From contig NZ_JACUUB010000002.1 in NCBI RefSeq assembly GCF_014859525.1, positions 62,001-126,000 of the forward strand: a stretch of 64,000 nucleotides of DNA, given 5' to 3'. Source of the DNA: Marinobacter sp. (GTDB lineage Bacteria > Pseudomonadota > Gammaproteobacteria > Pseudomonadales > Oleiphilaceae). Positions 29,501 through 36,989 of this stretch are shown here, one piece after another. Within the stretch, counting starts at the first letter, position 1, and the number at the start of each line of letters is the position of its first letter. A program made the translations under genes and the position numbers. A model generated the notes under the pieces. The model was not told the origin of the DNA. It saw only the letters and a program-made list of their open reading frames with translations, and ran no database searches.

Positions 29501-29790
29501 TGGAGCTTCAGGCTTTTGCCGCCGTCGATTTTTTCGACGCTAACGTCATGAGAAGTATCGCCAGACATGATGCGGATTTTCTCGCGCAGTGTGGCCTCAT
29601 CGTCGGTAATGGCGTGGGAGAACCGCAGCACCAGTTCGGTTTTCGGGCTCACATCGGCTTGCCCGTCCATCGGAAAGGAATACACCACCGAACCCGGCGC
29701 GGTGTGCTCATTCATGGTTTGTTCATCACTACCACCGCAGGCGGCGAGCAGAATTGCGGGAACAAGAGCCAGCGTTTTATTGTATTTCAT
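26533..29790 (-). CDS. AupB-like Ig-fold lipoprotein, module 1
   Basis: 1085-residue lipoprotein. The signal sequence ends in LLAACGG, so Cys18 is the predicted lipidation site, with Gly at +2. Near residues 38-135 and again near 520-600 are bacterial Ig-like (SbsA/Big_5-type) domains (VVYSFPMDGQADVSPKTELV; DPVILNFDEPLDPATASNGV). Around residues 795-803 is DTNSNFEVD, an EF-hand-like calcium loop. The C-terminal region carries FFDDGRMQIEQRN, shared with its paralogue at 31434. It starts 13 bp after the AupA-like gene, with a GAGGAG ribosome binding site. In Marinobacter hydrocarbonoclasticus AupB, the partner of the FadL-type porin AupA, is reported in the inner membrane and needed for uptake of micellar alkanes. 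The assignment here is by arrangement and type, not by computed alignment. Confidence 0.75.
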   Translation of the reverse strand: MKYNKTLALVPAILLAACGGSDEQTMNEHTAPGSVVYSFPMDGQADVSPKTELVLRFSHAITDDEATLREKIRIMSGDTSHDVSVEKIDGGKSLKLQPVNRLDTLTRYSVTFEQPLSTQGGRTIATPNAVGEPGIQFDTRGDFTAIASLTNTDETFRVAWQVPDEGSAFRAMNFSTFRLAMTHPVHPDWKKLGGTIELLDSDNQAVPATLLVKGNRITVDPCLTANIEDCGSKADVLQSGQTYTLRLNNLTSLTNGPDGDRFSQEFSFQPRATGPTVVLQQTAVDSGLAQGASEDAAQRSILNGQIINGVTLNSVLQGVAGPSQQTGDLFVELAYAPAFKSDEALPLRVPKGSVLNSTSLDVRIGGEVPILDAATGQLQTTGNIKVTMLSDASGYLSPNPYTDDLNAPRHITLFMDVSMNTEEAQPNASLSQDLMGVELRGIALVQDGILTIDAIGIVEPNLLGQEFTDSTIAFHLQAATDVDSVLDADSIRELDTTSPQLVSWMPGPESAIPRTRQAMQRPGDPVILNFDEPLDPATASNGVTLFEAGTVVENLHVKVDGTTLTINPEGGLKHGLAYRVSPNGLSDLAGNQALFQDLDFVMASTGDNDDSVTKRSPIALTTYPGFPCVTTAADFGTLSHGQCLDAAPSGPAGDMLPITDMPADRPIIVVFSQSMRVDTINRETLVVEKVSDPATAVGAGEIVSGRIEKNNQRIRFFPDQPWEPGSFYRYTLRSSTAVGNCAQAICSDQGPGYPLKTDLLVNPEAVGGPDMTIYFRGAESIASVFTPLRNLPVRDTNSNFEVDCPTLGGESCLEPFEHESDGMGGFLPSANAAKLLVKGKQATVLGAPAGAAVGCAADTEGGCPRDKFIYQTYGLNTEVVGPAIDPETNKAGIKILLYPTMLVATSATVVLDGLGDQVTGPQVLRMRYSEGAEGRRDQLIEGIIIEDANGGPIFKTTAELTLDAPNLSVPLQGVLQHNLYNLPITLSLDGPITFFDDGRMQIEQRNKNAPDINVLVSTESAIVNSGIGLISCLGGLLFGDTSDCENLLDGSSADSGAVLIPLTIPEGGIYLNFISNPIKELPIEH

Positions 29791-29803
29791 GGCCTGCTTC
29801 TCC

Positions 29804-31141
29804 TCAGAACTTCAGCGTGATGGAGCCGCTGAATACGTGAACGTCACCGTCTGCCGTAACGTCGGTTTCGTTGCCGTCGAAATCAACCAGCGTGAAATCG
29901 CGCTTTTGGAGCTGCTGATACTGATAACCCAGGTCCAGGCGCACCGGATACGCGAGCAGCCGGGTTCGGTCATAGGTGGCACTGATACCCAGCCCGGCCA
30001 CAATCTTGTCGGTATCCAGATAGTTCAGTTCCGGGTTGCGTGTGGTCTTCAAGGGCGACTCTTCATAAGCTACACCACCACGTACCGCAAAGTTTCGATT
30101 GAGCTGATACTCGGCGCCCAGACGGGGGATGAGCACATCATCAAATCGGATTCGGTCGCCCGCGGCAACGGACGACTGATTTCTGATGGTATCCCCAGCA
30201 AAGATATCTTCGAGTTCTGACCAGTTCTGCTGCTCGATGCTGCCACCGACGCGCCAGCCGTCACCGACATATTGCGTCCCAATGGCAAAGGTTTCCGGCT
30301 GGAAGGAGTCAATAGTGGTCACCGCCAGGTTCAGGCCGGGGTCCGGGATGGTTTGGGTGACTATAAAGTTGGAATCTACCGCAGTGGAGGCTGAGGATTT
30401 GGTGCGGTAGGTGATGGCGGTTTCCCAGCCGTTCAGGAAGCAATTGCGGTCAGGACAGAATGTGCTGCCCAGATCGATCTTGGTGCCGAGAATCGATTTC
30501 ATGGACGGTTCGGCGTTTACCTCCAGCCGCTCACGGCTGGTTTCACCGTTCAGGGTAGTGACTGCATCGAGATTGGCGGTGGCTTCCAGGGTGATTCGTA
30601 CAGAGGCACCCACGGAAATGCCGCGCCAGATTGGTGTGGCACCGCCAATGTTCAGAAACAGTGGCTCTCTGCCGTACTGCAGGTACTGACCGTTTTCGCT
30701 GGTTTCGGAGCCGAATGCCAGCATTTCCTTACCGTACTTCTCCACACCGGCCACAAACCCCAGGTAGATGGGGTGTTTGAAGCGGGTGAGTGAGCCCAGG
30801 TTGGTCTTCATGCCGATCAGCACATGCTGGCTGGGTGAGTTGGAGAGTACATCGCCATTGGCGCTGGGGTTGGCGGATCGCAGTTCCTGTTCGGCATGCA
30901 AAATGCCTGCTGTCAGCTCACCCCGCTCATCACTGGTAAGCGATGCCGGGTTGTAATAGGTTGCCGATACCTGGTCGTTGAACATGGAGAGGGATTGTGC
31001 GGTTGCCACGTCTACGGGCATAACGCCGTAGCTGGTGCCCAGGTTGCCCATGCTGGCATGAGCATTAACGGATAAGCCGGCTGTGGTTGCGGCGACTGCA
31101 AGAGTTAGTGCCCGCAAGGAAAAACGATGAGAACCTGGCAT
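29804..31141 (-). CDS. AupA-like FadL-family outer-membrane protein, module 1
   Basis: 445-residue predicted beta-barrel with signal peptide (cleavage after SVNAHA, about residue 29). FadL-type features are the N-terminal hatch-like SMGNLGTSYGVMPVDVATAQ, YYNPASLTSDERGELTAG, and the end SGSITLKF with a terminal Phe. Nearly every block is repeated in the second copy at 34616-35959. FadL-family porins carry hydrophobic molecules across the outer membrane; AupA of Marinobacter is the alkane-specific example. AGAGG ribosome binding site 9 nt before the ATG, with a CA motif directly upstream of it. First gene of a two-gene operon with the lipoprotein. Confidence 0.82.
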   Translation of the reverse strand: MPGSHRFSLRALTLAVAATTAGLSVNAHASMGNLGTSYGVMPVDVATAQSLSMFNDQVSATYYNPASLTSDERGELTAGILHAEQELRSANPSANGDVLSNSPSQHVLIGMKTNLGSLTRFKHPIYLGFVAGVEKYGKEMLAFGSETSENGQYLQYGREPLFLNIGGATPIWRGISVGASVRITLEATANLDAVTTLNGETSRERLEVNAEPSMKSILGTKIDLGSTFCPDRNCFLNGWETAITYRTKSSASTAVDSNFIVTQTIPDPGLNLAVTTIDSFQPETFAIGTQYVGDGWRVGGSIEQQNWSELEDIFAGDTIRNQSSVAAGDRIRFDDVLIPRLGAEYQLNRNFAVRGGVAYEESPLKTTRNPELNYLDTDKIVAGLGISATYDRTRLLAYPVRLDLGYQYQQLQKRDFTLVDFDGNETDVTADGDVHVFSGSITLKF

Positions 31142-31149
31142 AAATAAAA

Positions 31150-31165
31150 CCTCTATTGTTTTTGT
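31150..31165 (-). promoter_or_regulatory. CA motif (Hfq/Crc-type site) next to the AupA-like RBS, module 1
   Basis: Minus-strand ACAAAAACAAT (31155-31165) directly abuts the AGAGG ribosome binding site at 31150-31154. AAAAACAA fits the AAnAAnAA pattern bound by Hfq with Crc in Pseudomonas mRNAs. Binding here would block ribosome access. Confidence 0.5.
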
Positions 31166-31356
31166 AGTATTTATACATCTATGCTGGAGTTTAGACAGCT
31201 TGTCTTTTTAGGACGTTGGCCGGAGTGACACTCATGGCCCGTCGGAATGATCACGAGAATTTCTCAGCTTCATCTTTGTTGATAACGGCGGGCTTGGGTA
31301 GGGCAGTTCAGGCCGGGTTTGTTGGGGGTTTGTGAGTAAATGCGACGTTTTGTATG

Positions 31357-31381
31357 AAAAAAGGCCAGCGGATGGCTGACC
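31357..31381 (-). terminator. Terminator of module 2
   Basis: Seven-bp stem GGTCAGC / GCTGGCC (one G-U) with a U-tract in the leftward direction. It follows the GC hairpin at 31404-31427 in the module 2 transcript. Confidence 0.85.
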
Positions 31382-31403
31382 ATGAGGAAGGTTCGGTGAA
31401 GTA

Positions 31404-31427
31404 GCGTGCCCGGTTGCCCGGGCACGC
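31404..31427. repeat. Perfect 10-bp GC hairpin after module 2
   Basis: GCGTGCCCGG / CCGGGCACGC with a 4-nt loop (GCAA on the transcribed minus strand, a GNRA tetraloop), 7 bp beyond the lipoprotein stop. No U-tract follows, so it may be a 3' stabiliser placed before the true terminator. Confidence 0.75.
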
Positions 31428-31433
31428 TTGCCC

Positions 31434-34400
31434 TCAATTCTGGGTGTAGGGGGAGAGGTACCTCACGTGAAGCTCGTCAGGTGCAATGGTCATCGTGATA
31501 TCGGTATTCACATCGATAATCACGTTGGTAATACGATTAACCACGTTACAGAAGAACTGGAAGATACCGCAGTTTTCCAGAAAGCTTACGGTAGCCTCGC
31601 CCCGCAGCTGGATATCAACGTTAATCGGCTCAACATTGCGCTGTTCAATGACCATACGGCCATCGTCGAGGAATGTGATTGCTCCTCGTAGCTTTAGTCC
31701 GTCAATCGGAAAGCTTCGGAGGTTGTCCTCAAGCCTGGTGTTTGCCAGCCCACTCAGCCTCGAGTTCAGATAAGGCGCATCCAGGTAGATGTCCAGCTCT
31801 GTCTCAAAGGTAAGTTGGCCATCAATTTCGGAGATAACGCCATCGATCAGCTGGTTCCGGTTCTCACCTTGATAGCGCATTCGCATTAACATCGGGCCAG
31901 TTGGCAAAACCTGATTCGGGTCGCCGGTCTCAGTCGCCAAGCTCGCGAGGAAGTTGTTGTCTAACTGAATCCACACGTCACTCGACGTTGTAAGGAGAAT
32001 GGAGGGATGTAGCTTTACCGGAACTCTTTTTATTCCATCGCTCCCTTCGATGGCATCAGAAGCGACGGCAACGTCAAGTTTGGCCGTTTTGGCGATGAAT
32101 TCCCTGGATCTGTCGCATGAGGCTGAGCCGACTGAGCAGCCGATTCTGGCTGACCCAAGCACACCACTGTCTACCCCAGTAATCTCGAGGCGTCCCGAGT
32201 TTGCCGGGATGTTCTCGAATCCGGTCGCCTCGCTTGGTCTGTCCAGCCGCAAGTTGCTGTTAACATCCTTGGAGGGGAGGTTGTTTAATGGCAAGAAAAG
32301 GCGTTCTTCACCAGGCGCCGAGGCAACAAAACGGTTCTCCAGACTATGCCCGCCCGCTTTTAAGGCACTGAGGGGCCTGCCAGGATCCTGATACTGGTTA
32401 AGGAGGCGTGAATAAAGCGGCACATTCTCGGTATTGGTAATGGCATCGGTAAGAATGTATCGATAGGTTACTGATGGCTCCCAACTTTCCAAGGGTCTGG
32501 CTACAATCGTTCGAGCATCGATTTCCAGCTGGTAGTCGTCTTGACCCTCGACCTCACGCCAGGCTCCGTCGACACGCTTCTCAATCCTGAAGCTCTCTCC
32601 TTTTATAACGGAGGCCTGGTCAATGTTCTGTGAAAATCTTACCAGGATTGGCTTGTCTGCCGGGTGTTGATCGATAGGGAGCAGGTCGTCTAGTAAGCGC
32701 GCTCCGAAGTTAGGTGAGCTAGGCGTGAGGCTAGTGATCCCGCCGAGGCAGCGCCCCTGCCTGTCTGGCGTCTGGTCCATGTCGGTTTTAGCGCAGGGGT
32801 AGCCGGGCAGGGTTGTTAAGGCAACCGGACCCACATCCGTTGGAGTGGTTTCGCTGGTCTCAGGCAGCTGGAAAGGTAAGGACATGTTGCCCGCCAGGTT
32901 GCCGGAAAGGTCTGTTACGCGCTCGATTTGCAGAGTGTAATCCAGTCCATGCTCAAGCGGCTCATGGGGATTCATGATCAGCACCGAACCATTCACGCTC
33001 AGATCTGCTGCAATGGCGCTTGTGACAGCTCCATCGTTACCAATTAGCTGGATGTTTTCGGTGTTTATCGACGATGGCAGCACGGGCTCTGAAAAGTAAA
33101 CGATAATGGGATCGCCGGAACGGAAATTGTCGGTATTGTCACCTGGCACCCAGCTTTTGACGAATGGCGACGTCTGGTCCGCAAACTCCCCTGGCGTTGG
33201 GGCATCCTTCTCGAAGCGGAATCCCTCCAGTCTGAAAGATATCAGTCCTGAGGCTTGGTCTACGCCCATAACATCTGGTTCAATCACTCCGACAGCCTCA
33301 ATGGTCAAAGTCCCATCTTCCACGATGGCGGTGCCGACTAAGTGTACATGCAGCATTTGCTGAGCAAGTGCTGCGTTGGCAACCGGATTCTCGGTGTTGA
33401 GCGCCATATCGATGAACAGTTCGACGAGCCTCGGAGCATCCTCTGCCGTTGTGTAGGGGTTAGGCATCAGGAATCCGTTGGCGTCAGAGATGAAACGAAC
33501 GCTGACGGTATCGGATTCGAAACCTGCGGGTACTGCCCCGGCAACATTGACGACAACACTTGAGCCTGTCATCAGTGATCCACGGCTTATTGCCAGTGGC
33601 ACACTCTTCCCGGCCCTGTCGAAGCCAGGAATGTATCCGAGCTCCGCAAACACCACGCCGCTTGCAGTGGTAGGATTCTTCTCGCCCAAAAGTTTTGATT
33701 GCAGATTTACAGTATTGAACTTTTCACCTGACAGCGCGACTTCTCCAGCATTTGTCGAAGCTTTCTGGGCTGAAAACTGCCGTTCTCCATTTGGAGAGCG
33801 GGTGTCGGCAGGTTGAAAGGTCCAGGGGGCTTCTTCAGGCACGTGCAGTTTTGCCCCGAGTATTTCGCTTTCAATGCCGTCAGTGACTTCAATAGAGTAG
33901 GTTTGTGATGGGTCCAGGTAGTCGTCGGGGTCAATCGTTAAACGGTGTCCGCGGAGAAATACTTCGGCTGGAACCAGATTACCCGCGCCATCACGAAGAC
34001 TGATGGTTTCCCCATAGATCAAGGTTGAAGATTTAACCGGTTCTGTAAACTGAATCCTGAGCACCGATAGGTCTGTTGCAGGGTACCGGTTGTCATCGAA
34101 CGGGATAAACCGTGCGATACGGAAATCGACGTCTTCAGTCTGATTAACCAGAGGCCCCCTGGTTGCGGGTTCTGTCTTGAAAACAATGCCATCGCTAGTG
34201 AGCGTAACCGGCTGGCCCGCGACTTCCAGTCCGTTTGCTTTGAGCGTGTAGACCTGGCGTGGCGCCAGAGGGGATGCGGGTTTGACCGCGAGGCCTTTAT
34301 TACCTGCGGTCATGGTCGCAACACCCAACGGGACGGCATTGCCTTGGCTGTCAGTAAGGATAAGTGCGTCTGAAAGTTCGTCTTCCGGTGTGGTGATCTG

Positions 34401-34604
34401 GTCGGTAAAGCGCAGAAAAATCGGAGCCGACACCGGCACCGTATTGGTAAACAGTTGGTTGCCGTCAGCCATCACCGGGGTGTCAGCCGGGTAGGCGAAA
34501 TACAGCTCAGGAGCTGAAGCTGCCTTGCTCACAGTCTGTTTTTCACCACCACAGCCCGTCAAGCCCAAACCTGTCAATGCAAGCGCAAGAATTGTCTTGT
34601 TCAT
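31434..34604 (-). CDS. AupB-like Ig-fold lipoprotein, module 2
   Basis: 1056-residue paralogue of the lipoprotein at 26533. The lipobox is LTGCGG, so Cys18 is the likely lipidation site. Shared landmarks are ALTTLPGYPC, MALNTENPVANAALAQ, GTLTIEAVGVIEPDVMG, the loop DVNSNLRLD around residue 781, LHPSILLTTSSD and FLDDGRMVIEQRN. Ig-like segments (PVSAPIFLRFTDQITTPEDE; GDPIIVYFSEPVLPSSINTENI) resemble Big_5 domains. It looks more diverged from its paralogue than the porins are from each other, and by eye its codon usage is less biased than that of its neighbours. Starts 11 bp after its porin; ends at two hairpins. Confidence 0.75.
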   Translation of the reverse strand: MNKTILALALTGLGLTGCGGEKQTVSKAASAPELYFAYPADTPVMADGNQLFTNTVPVSAPIFLRFTDQITTPEDELSDALILTDSQGNAVPLGVATMTAGNKGLAVKPASPLAPRQVYTLKANGLEVAGQPVTLTSDGIVFKTEPATRGPLVNQTEDVDFRIARFIPFDDNRYPATDLSVLRIQFTEPVKSSTLIYGETISLRDGAGNLVPAEVFLRGHRLTIDPDDYLDPSQTYSIEVTDGIESEILGAKLHVPEEAPWTFQPADTRSPNGERQFSAQKASTNAGEVALSGEKFNTVNLQSKLLGEKNPTTASGVVFAELGYIPGFDRAGKSVPLAISRGSLMTGSSVVVNVAGAVPAGFESDTVSVRFISDANGFLMPNPYTTAEDAPRLVELFIDMALNTENPVANAALAQQMLHVHLVGTAIVEDGTLTIEAVGVIEPDVMGVDQASGLISFRLEGFRFEKDAPTPGEFADQTSPFVKSWVPGDNTDNFRSGDPIIVYFSEPVLPSSINTENIQLIGNDGAVTSAIAADLSVNGSVLIMNPHEPLEHGLDYTLQIERVTDLSGNLAGNMSLPFQLPETSETTPTDVGPVALTTLPGYPCAKTDMDQTPDRQGRCLGGITSLTPSSPNFGARLLDDLLPIDQHPADKPILVRFSQNIDQASVIKGESFRIEKRVDGAWREVEGQDDYQLEIDARTIVARPLESWEPSVTYRYILTDAITNTENVPLYSRLLNQYQDPGRPLSALKAGGHSLENRFVASAPGEERLFLPLNNLPSKDVNSNLRLDRPSEATGFENIPANSGRLEITGVDSGVLGSARIGCSVGSASCDRSREFIAKTAKLDVAVASDAIEGSDGIKRVPVKLHPSILLTTSSDVWIQLDNNFLASLATETGDPNQVLPTGPMLMRMRYQGENRNQLIDGVISEIDGQLTFETELDIYLDAPYLNSRLSGLANTRLEDNLRSFPIDGLKLRGAITFLDDGRMVIEQRNVEPINVDIQLRGEATVSFLENCGIFQFFCNVVNRITNVIIDVNTDITMTIAPDELHVRYLSPYTQN

Positions 34605-34615
34605 GATTAGCCTCG

Positions 34616-35959
34616 TCAGAACTTGAAGGTCACAGAGCCCGCGACAACGTGAACGTCGCCATCGGTTTCGACGGTTTCATTGGCGGTTTCGCTACCAAAC
34701 GGGGTTACCTGAAAATCCCGCTTCTGCAGTTGCTGGTACTGGTAGCCGAGATCAAACCGGACCGGATAGGCAAACAGGCGGGTGCGCTCGTATTCAGCGC
34801 TGACACCCAGGCCGATCACGATCTTGTCGTTGTCGAAATAGTTGACCTCCGGATTCTGGGTGGTGCGCAGGGGCGATTCTTCATAAGCGATGCCCGCGGT
34901 GACAGCAAACGCTCTGGTCAGCTGGTATTCACCGCCAATTCTGGGTACCAGAATGTCGTCGAAAGACATTCTCAACCCTTCACTGACTCCGCTTTGATTC
35001 TTGATGGTGTCCTTGGCGAAGGCATCTTCAAGTTCCGACCACTTCTGATGTTCGAGGCTGGCCCCGATCCGCCACCCGTCTCCCTGGTAATGCAGGCCGA
35101 AAGCGATGATCTCGGGCTGGAAGGAGTCGATGGTGGAGACCGCCAGAGGCAATCCCGGCTCAGGAATCACTTGAGGGACCACCACATTGGCGTCCACCGT
35201 GGTTTTGGTGTTGGAGCGGGCGCGATAGGCGAGGGCTGTCTCGAAGCCGCTCACGATGCACGCCCGCTCTGGACAGATCGTTTCGCCAAGATCGACGTTA
35301 ACGCTGCCAATGCCTTTGATGGACGGTTTGGCGCTAACGCCCAGTCTTTCCTGGCTAGTCTCGCCGCCGAGGGTAGAGCGAGCATCGAGGCTGGCTTCAG
35401 CCTGCAGGGTAATCCGTGCTGCCACCCCCGCATCGATGCCGCGCCATATCCTGGTTGCGCCGCCGATGTTCAGAAAAAGAGGCTCGCGGCCGTACTGCAG
35501 GAACTGGCCGTCTTCGGAGGTTTCCGATTCAAAGGCGAGCATTTCCTTACCGTATTTCTCAACGCCGGCCACAAAGCCCAGATACAGAGGATGGCCGAAA
35601 CGAGTCAGCGAGCCCAGATTGGTTTTCATGCCAATGAGTACGTGCTGGCTTGGGGAGTTAGACACTACATCGCCGTCCCGGGTGGGGCTGCTGGCGCGTA
35701 GTTCCTGCTCGGCATGCAACAGGCCGGCAGTGAGTTCGCCCCGGGGGTCTTTGGTCAGGTAGGCAGGATTGTAATAAGTGGCAGACACTTGTGTATTAAA
35801 CATTGACAGTGCCTGCGCTGAGGCTATGTCACTGGGCATCACACCGTAGGTGGTGCCAAGGTTACCCATGCTGGCAAACACGGGGAACGACAGGGATAGA
35901 CTGATCGCCGAAACAGAGGCGCAGAGAATCCGCTTACCTGCGAAATCAAAGCCGTGCAT
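34616..35959 (-). CDS. AupA-like FadL-family outer-membrane protein, module 2
   Basis: 447-residue predicted beta-barrel, close paralogue of the protein at 29804. Signal peptide ends around FPVFA; then SMGNLGTTYGVMPSDIASAQ, YYNPAYLTKDPRGELTAGLLHAEQELR, SPSQHVLIGMKTNLGSLTRF and the long block LYLGFVAGVEKYGKEML are nearly unchanged from module 1. It ends VAGSVTFKF. Two Cys (CPERAC) are conserved in position with CPDRNC of module 1 and may form a loop disulfide. CGGAG ribosome binding site 6-7 nt before the ATG, with a CA-rich run just upstream. Probably imports hydrophobic carbon sources; specificity relative to module 1 is unknown. Confidence 0.82.
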   Translation of the reverse strand: MHGFDFAGKRILCASVSAISLSLSFPVFASMGNLGTTYGVMPSDIASAQALSMFNTQVSATYYNPAYLTKDPRGELTAGLLHAEQELRASSPTRDGDVVSNSPSQHVLIGMKTNLGSLTRFGHPLYLGFVAGVEKYGKEMLAFESETSEDGQFLQYGREPLFLNIGGATRIWRGIDAGVAARITLQAEASLDARSTLGGETSQERLGVSAKPSIKGIGSVNVDLGETICPERACIVSGFETALAYRARSNTKTTVDANVVVPQVIPEPGLPLAVSTIDSFQPEIIAFGLHYQGDGWRIGASLEHQKWSELEDAFAKDTIKNQSGVSEGLRMSFDDILVPRIGGEYQLTRAFAVTAGIAYEESPLRTTQNPEVNYFDNDKIVIGLGVSAEYERTRLFAYPVRFDLGYQYQQLQKRDFQVTPFGSETANETVETDGDVHVVAGSVTFKF

Positions 35960-35965
35960 TTTGAT

Positions 35966-35984
35966 ACTCCGTTGTTTTTTGTTT
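35966..35984 (-). promoter_or_regulatory. CA motif (Hfq/Crc-type site) next to the AupA-like RBS, module 2
   Basis: Minus-strand AAACAAAAAACAAC at 35971-35984 runs straight into the CGGAG ribosome binding site. AACAAAAA fits AAnAAnAA. It holds the same position as in module 1, though the surrounding leader DNA differs. Confidence 0.55.
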
Positions 35985-36287
35985 AGTCGCTTGCCGGTCT
36001 TCTGACCGATTTATCGTTATGGTCTGATCATAAATCGGGAGCGGGAGGATGCGGTGTGGCTTTGGAGACGCGCATTAAGACGTTGGAGGGCCAAAGTTGA
36101 TATAAGTATCTGACTAAAAAGAAGTTGTTTTTCAGAGCAGAGGCGAGGCTTGGAGTGCAAATTCTGTTTTTGAGATGCAGTTCACATTTGTCCGGGTTTG
36201 ATGTGCTTGATAAGGATGGTCGCGGCGTGAAGTGTAAAGAAGCCTGACATCTTGGCGAGTTTGGGCGGAAGATGGATCCTATAGCCC
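35985..36287. other. Intergenic region upstream of module 2
   Basis: No credible gene; a 92-codon minus-strand frame at 36028-36306 has no ribosome binding site and runs into the PEP-CTERM gene's terminator. An inverted repeat CGATTTAT / ATAAATCG with 15-bp spacer (36007-36014 and 36030-36037) lies about 50-80 bp upstream of the module 2 start and is a candidate operator overlapping its promoter. Confidence 0.5.
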
Positions 36288-36319
36288 AAAAAACAAAACT
36301 CCCCAAGAGGAGAGTTTTG
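36288..36319 (-). terminator. Terminator of the PEP-CTERM gene
   Basis: CAAAACTC / GAGTTTTG arms extended by CC/GG around one mismatch, with a U-tract (six A on the plus strand) for leftward transcription, 26 bp beyond the stop. Confidence 0.88.
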
Positions 36320-36344
36320 TAGGTTAGCTAACTGATGTTACCCG

Positions 36345-36869
36345 TTAAGCATTGTGCTGCAACTTCCGGCGAACTGTCAGCAGGCCCAGGATACCGAGAC
36401 CAAGAAGACCCAGTGTGCCCGGCTCAGGCACTTTAACAGTGTTGCCGTTAAACTCGGTCAAGTGGCTGAGTTCAAGATCTTCCAGTTTGTTGGAGCCGAA
36501 GTAGCTCAGCAGGTTGAACACACCCCAATCCATGCTTTGCTCGTTTTTGAACAGAACGTGTTTCTGGGCGTCTTTCACCAGGAAGTAAGTCGGCATGGTC
36601 ATCAGCTCGAACGCAATGACGCCGGCGTCTTCTTCCGTCACGATAAAGCTGGCAGGTTCGGTTCTACCGGCAAAGGTAAGTTGAGTACCGGCGATTCCTG
36701 ATGCCCACTCAGTTTCTGACGCTTCTCCTGAGTTAAGACCAATGGCTTCAGCGAGAAAGGTATCCTCACCACCCACGTCAATACCACCGGCGATGGTGTA
36801 GGCAAAGGCGCTGCCGCTGACACTGAAGGCCAGTAACGCACCGAATAACATAGTTTTGATTTTCATCAT
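36345..36869 (-). CDS. PEP-CTERM sorting-signal protein
   Basis: 174-residue exported protein: signal peptide (about 1-24, ending SGSAFA), a 125-residue beta-rich region with no recognised domain, and a C-terminal PEP-CTERM signal, VPEPGTLGLLGLGILGLL followed by basic VRRKL. PEP-CTERM proteins are cut and sorted by exosortase, usually in bacteria with exopolysaccharide biosynthesis clusters; no exosortase is in this window. AGGAG lies 7 nt before the ATG at 36869 (MMKIKT). It is monocistronic, with its own sigma-54-type promoter and terminator. Confidence 0.9.
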   Translation of the reverse strand: MMKIKTMLFGALLAFSVSGSAFAYTIAGGIDVGGEDTFLAEAIGLNSGEASETEWASGIAGTQLTFAGRTEPASFIVTEEDAGVIAFELMTMPTYFLVKDAQKHVLFKNEQSMDWGVFNLLSYFGSNKLEDLELSHLTEFNGNTVKVPEPGTLGLLGLGILGLLTVRRKLQHNA

Positions 36870-36979
36870 GACACACTCCTTGAGATCAACACCTGTCGGT
36901 GACCAACGGCACCCTGTATCGGTTTTGCCACTACTCGTTCCCTCGGGCTCTGTAGTGTCGAGTTTCCATACGGATGACA
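36870..36979 (-). promoter_or_regulatory. About 110-nt structured leader of the PEP-CTERM gene
   Basis: From the predicted start site (about 36979) to the ATG. A 6-bp stem CACTAC / GTAGTG (36952-36957 with 36929-36934) encloses a CC-CGAG-GG loop, then GGCAAAACC, then a second stem GGTG / CACC (36910-36913 with 36898-36901). The length and ordered stems suggest a regulatory leader. I could not match it to a riboswitch class. Confidence 0.4.
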
Positions 36980-36989
36980 TAGTAGGTTT

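Larger units (their letters stand above)
31142..31433. other. 292-bp spacer between the two AupAB-like modules
   Basis: Holds the leader of module 1 (TATAAA-like -10 element around 31170-31175, minus strand), the AGACA-AGC-TGTCT palindrome at 31193-31205 (minus-strand reading), and the two hairpins that end module 2. No open frame is convincing. Confidence 0.6.

Noticed and set aside
34649-35701. 350-codon plus-strand ORF opposite the module 2 porin
   Set aside because: Mirror frame of the conserved porin; the translation is compositionally odd and has no family.
36028-36306. 92-codon minus-strand ORF upstream of the module 2 porin
   Set aside because: No ribosome binding site, starts inside the terminator of the PEP-CTERM gene, and has no family resemblance.
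36870-36979. c-di-GMP-I (GEMM) riboswitch before the PEP-CTERM gene
   Set aside because: Short resemblances (GCAAA, GGTCACCG) are present, but the conserved core and helix layout could not be aligned, so it is reported only as an unclassified leader.
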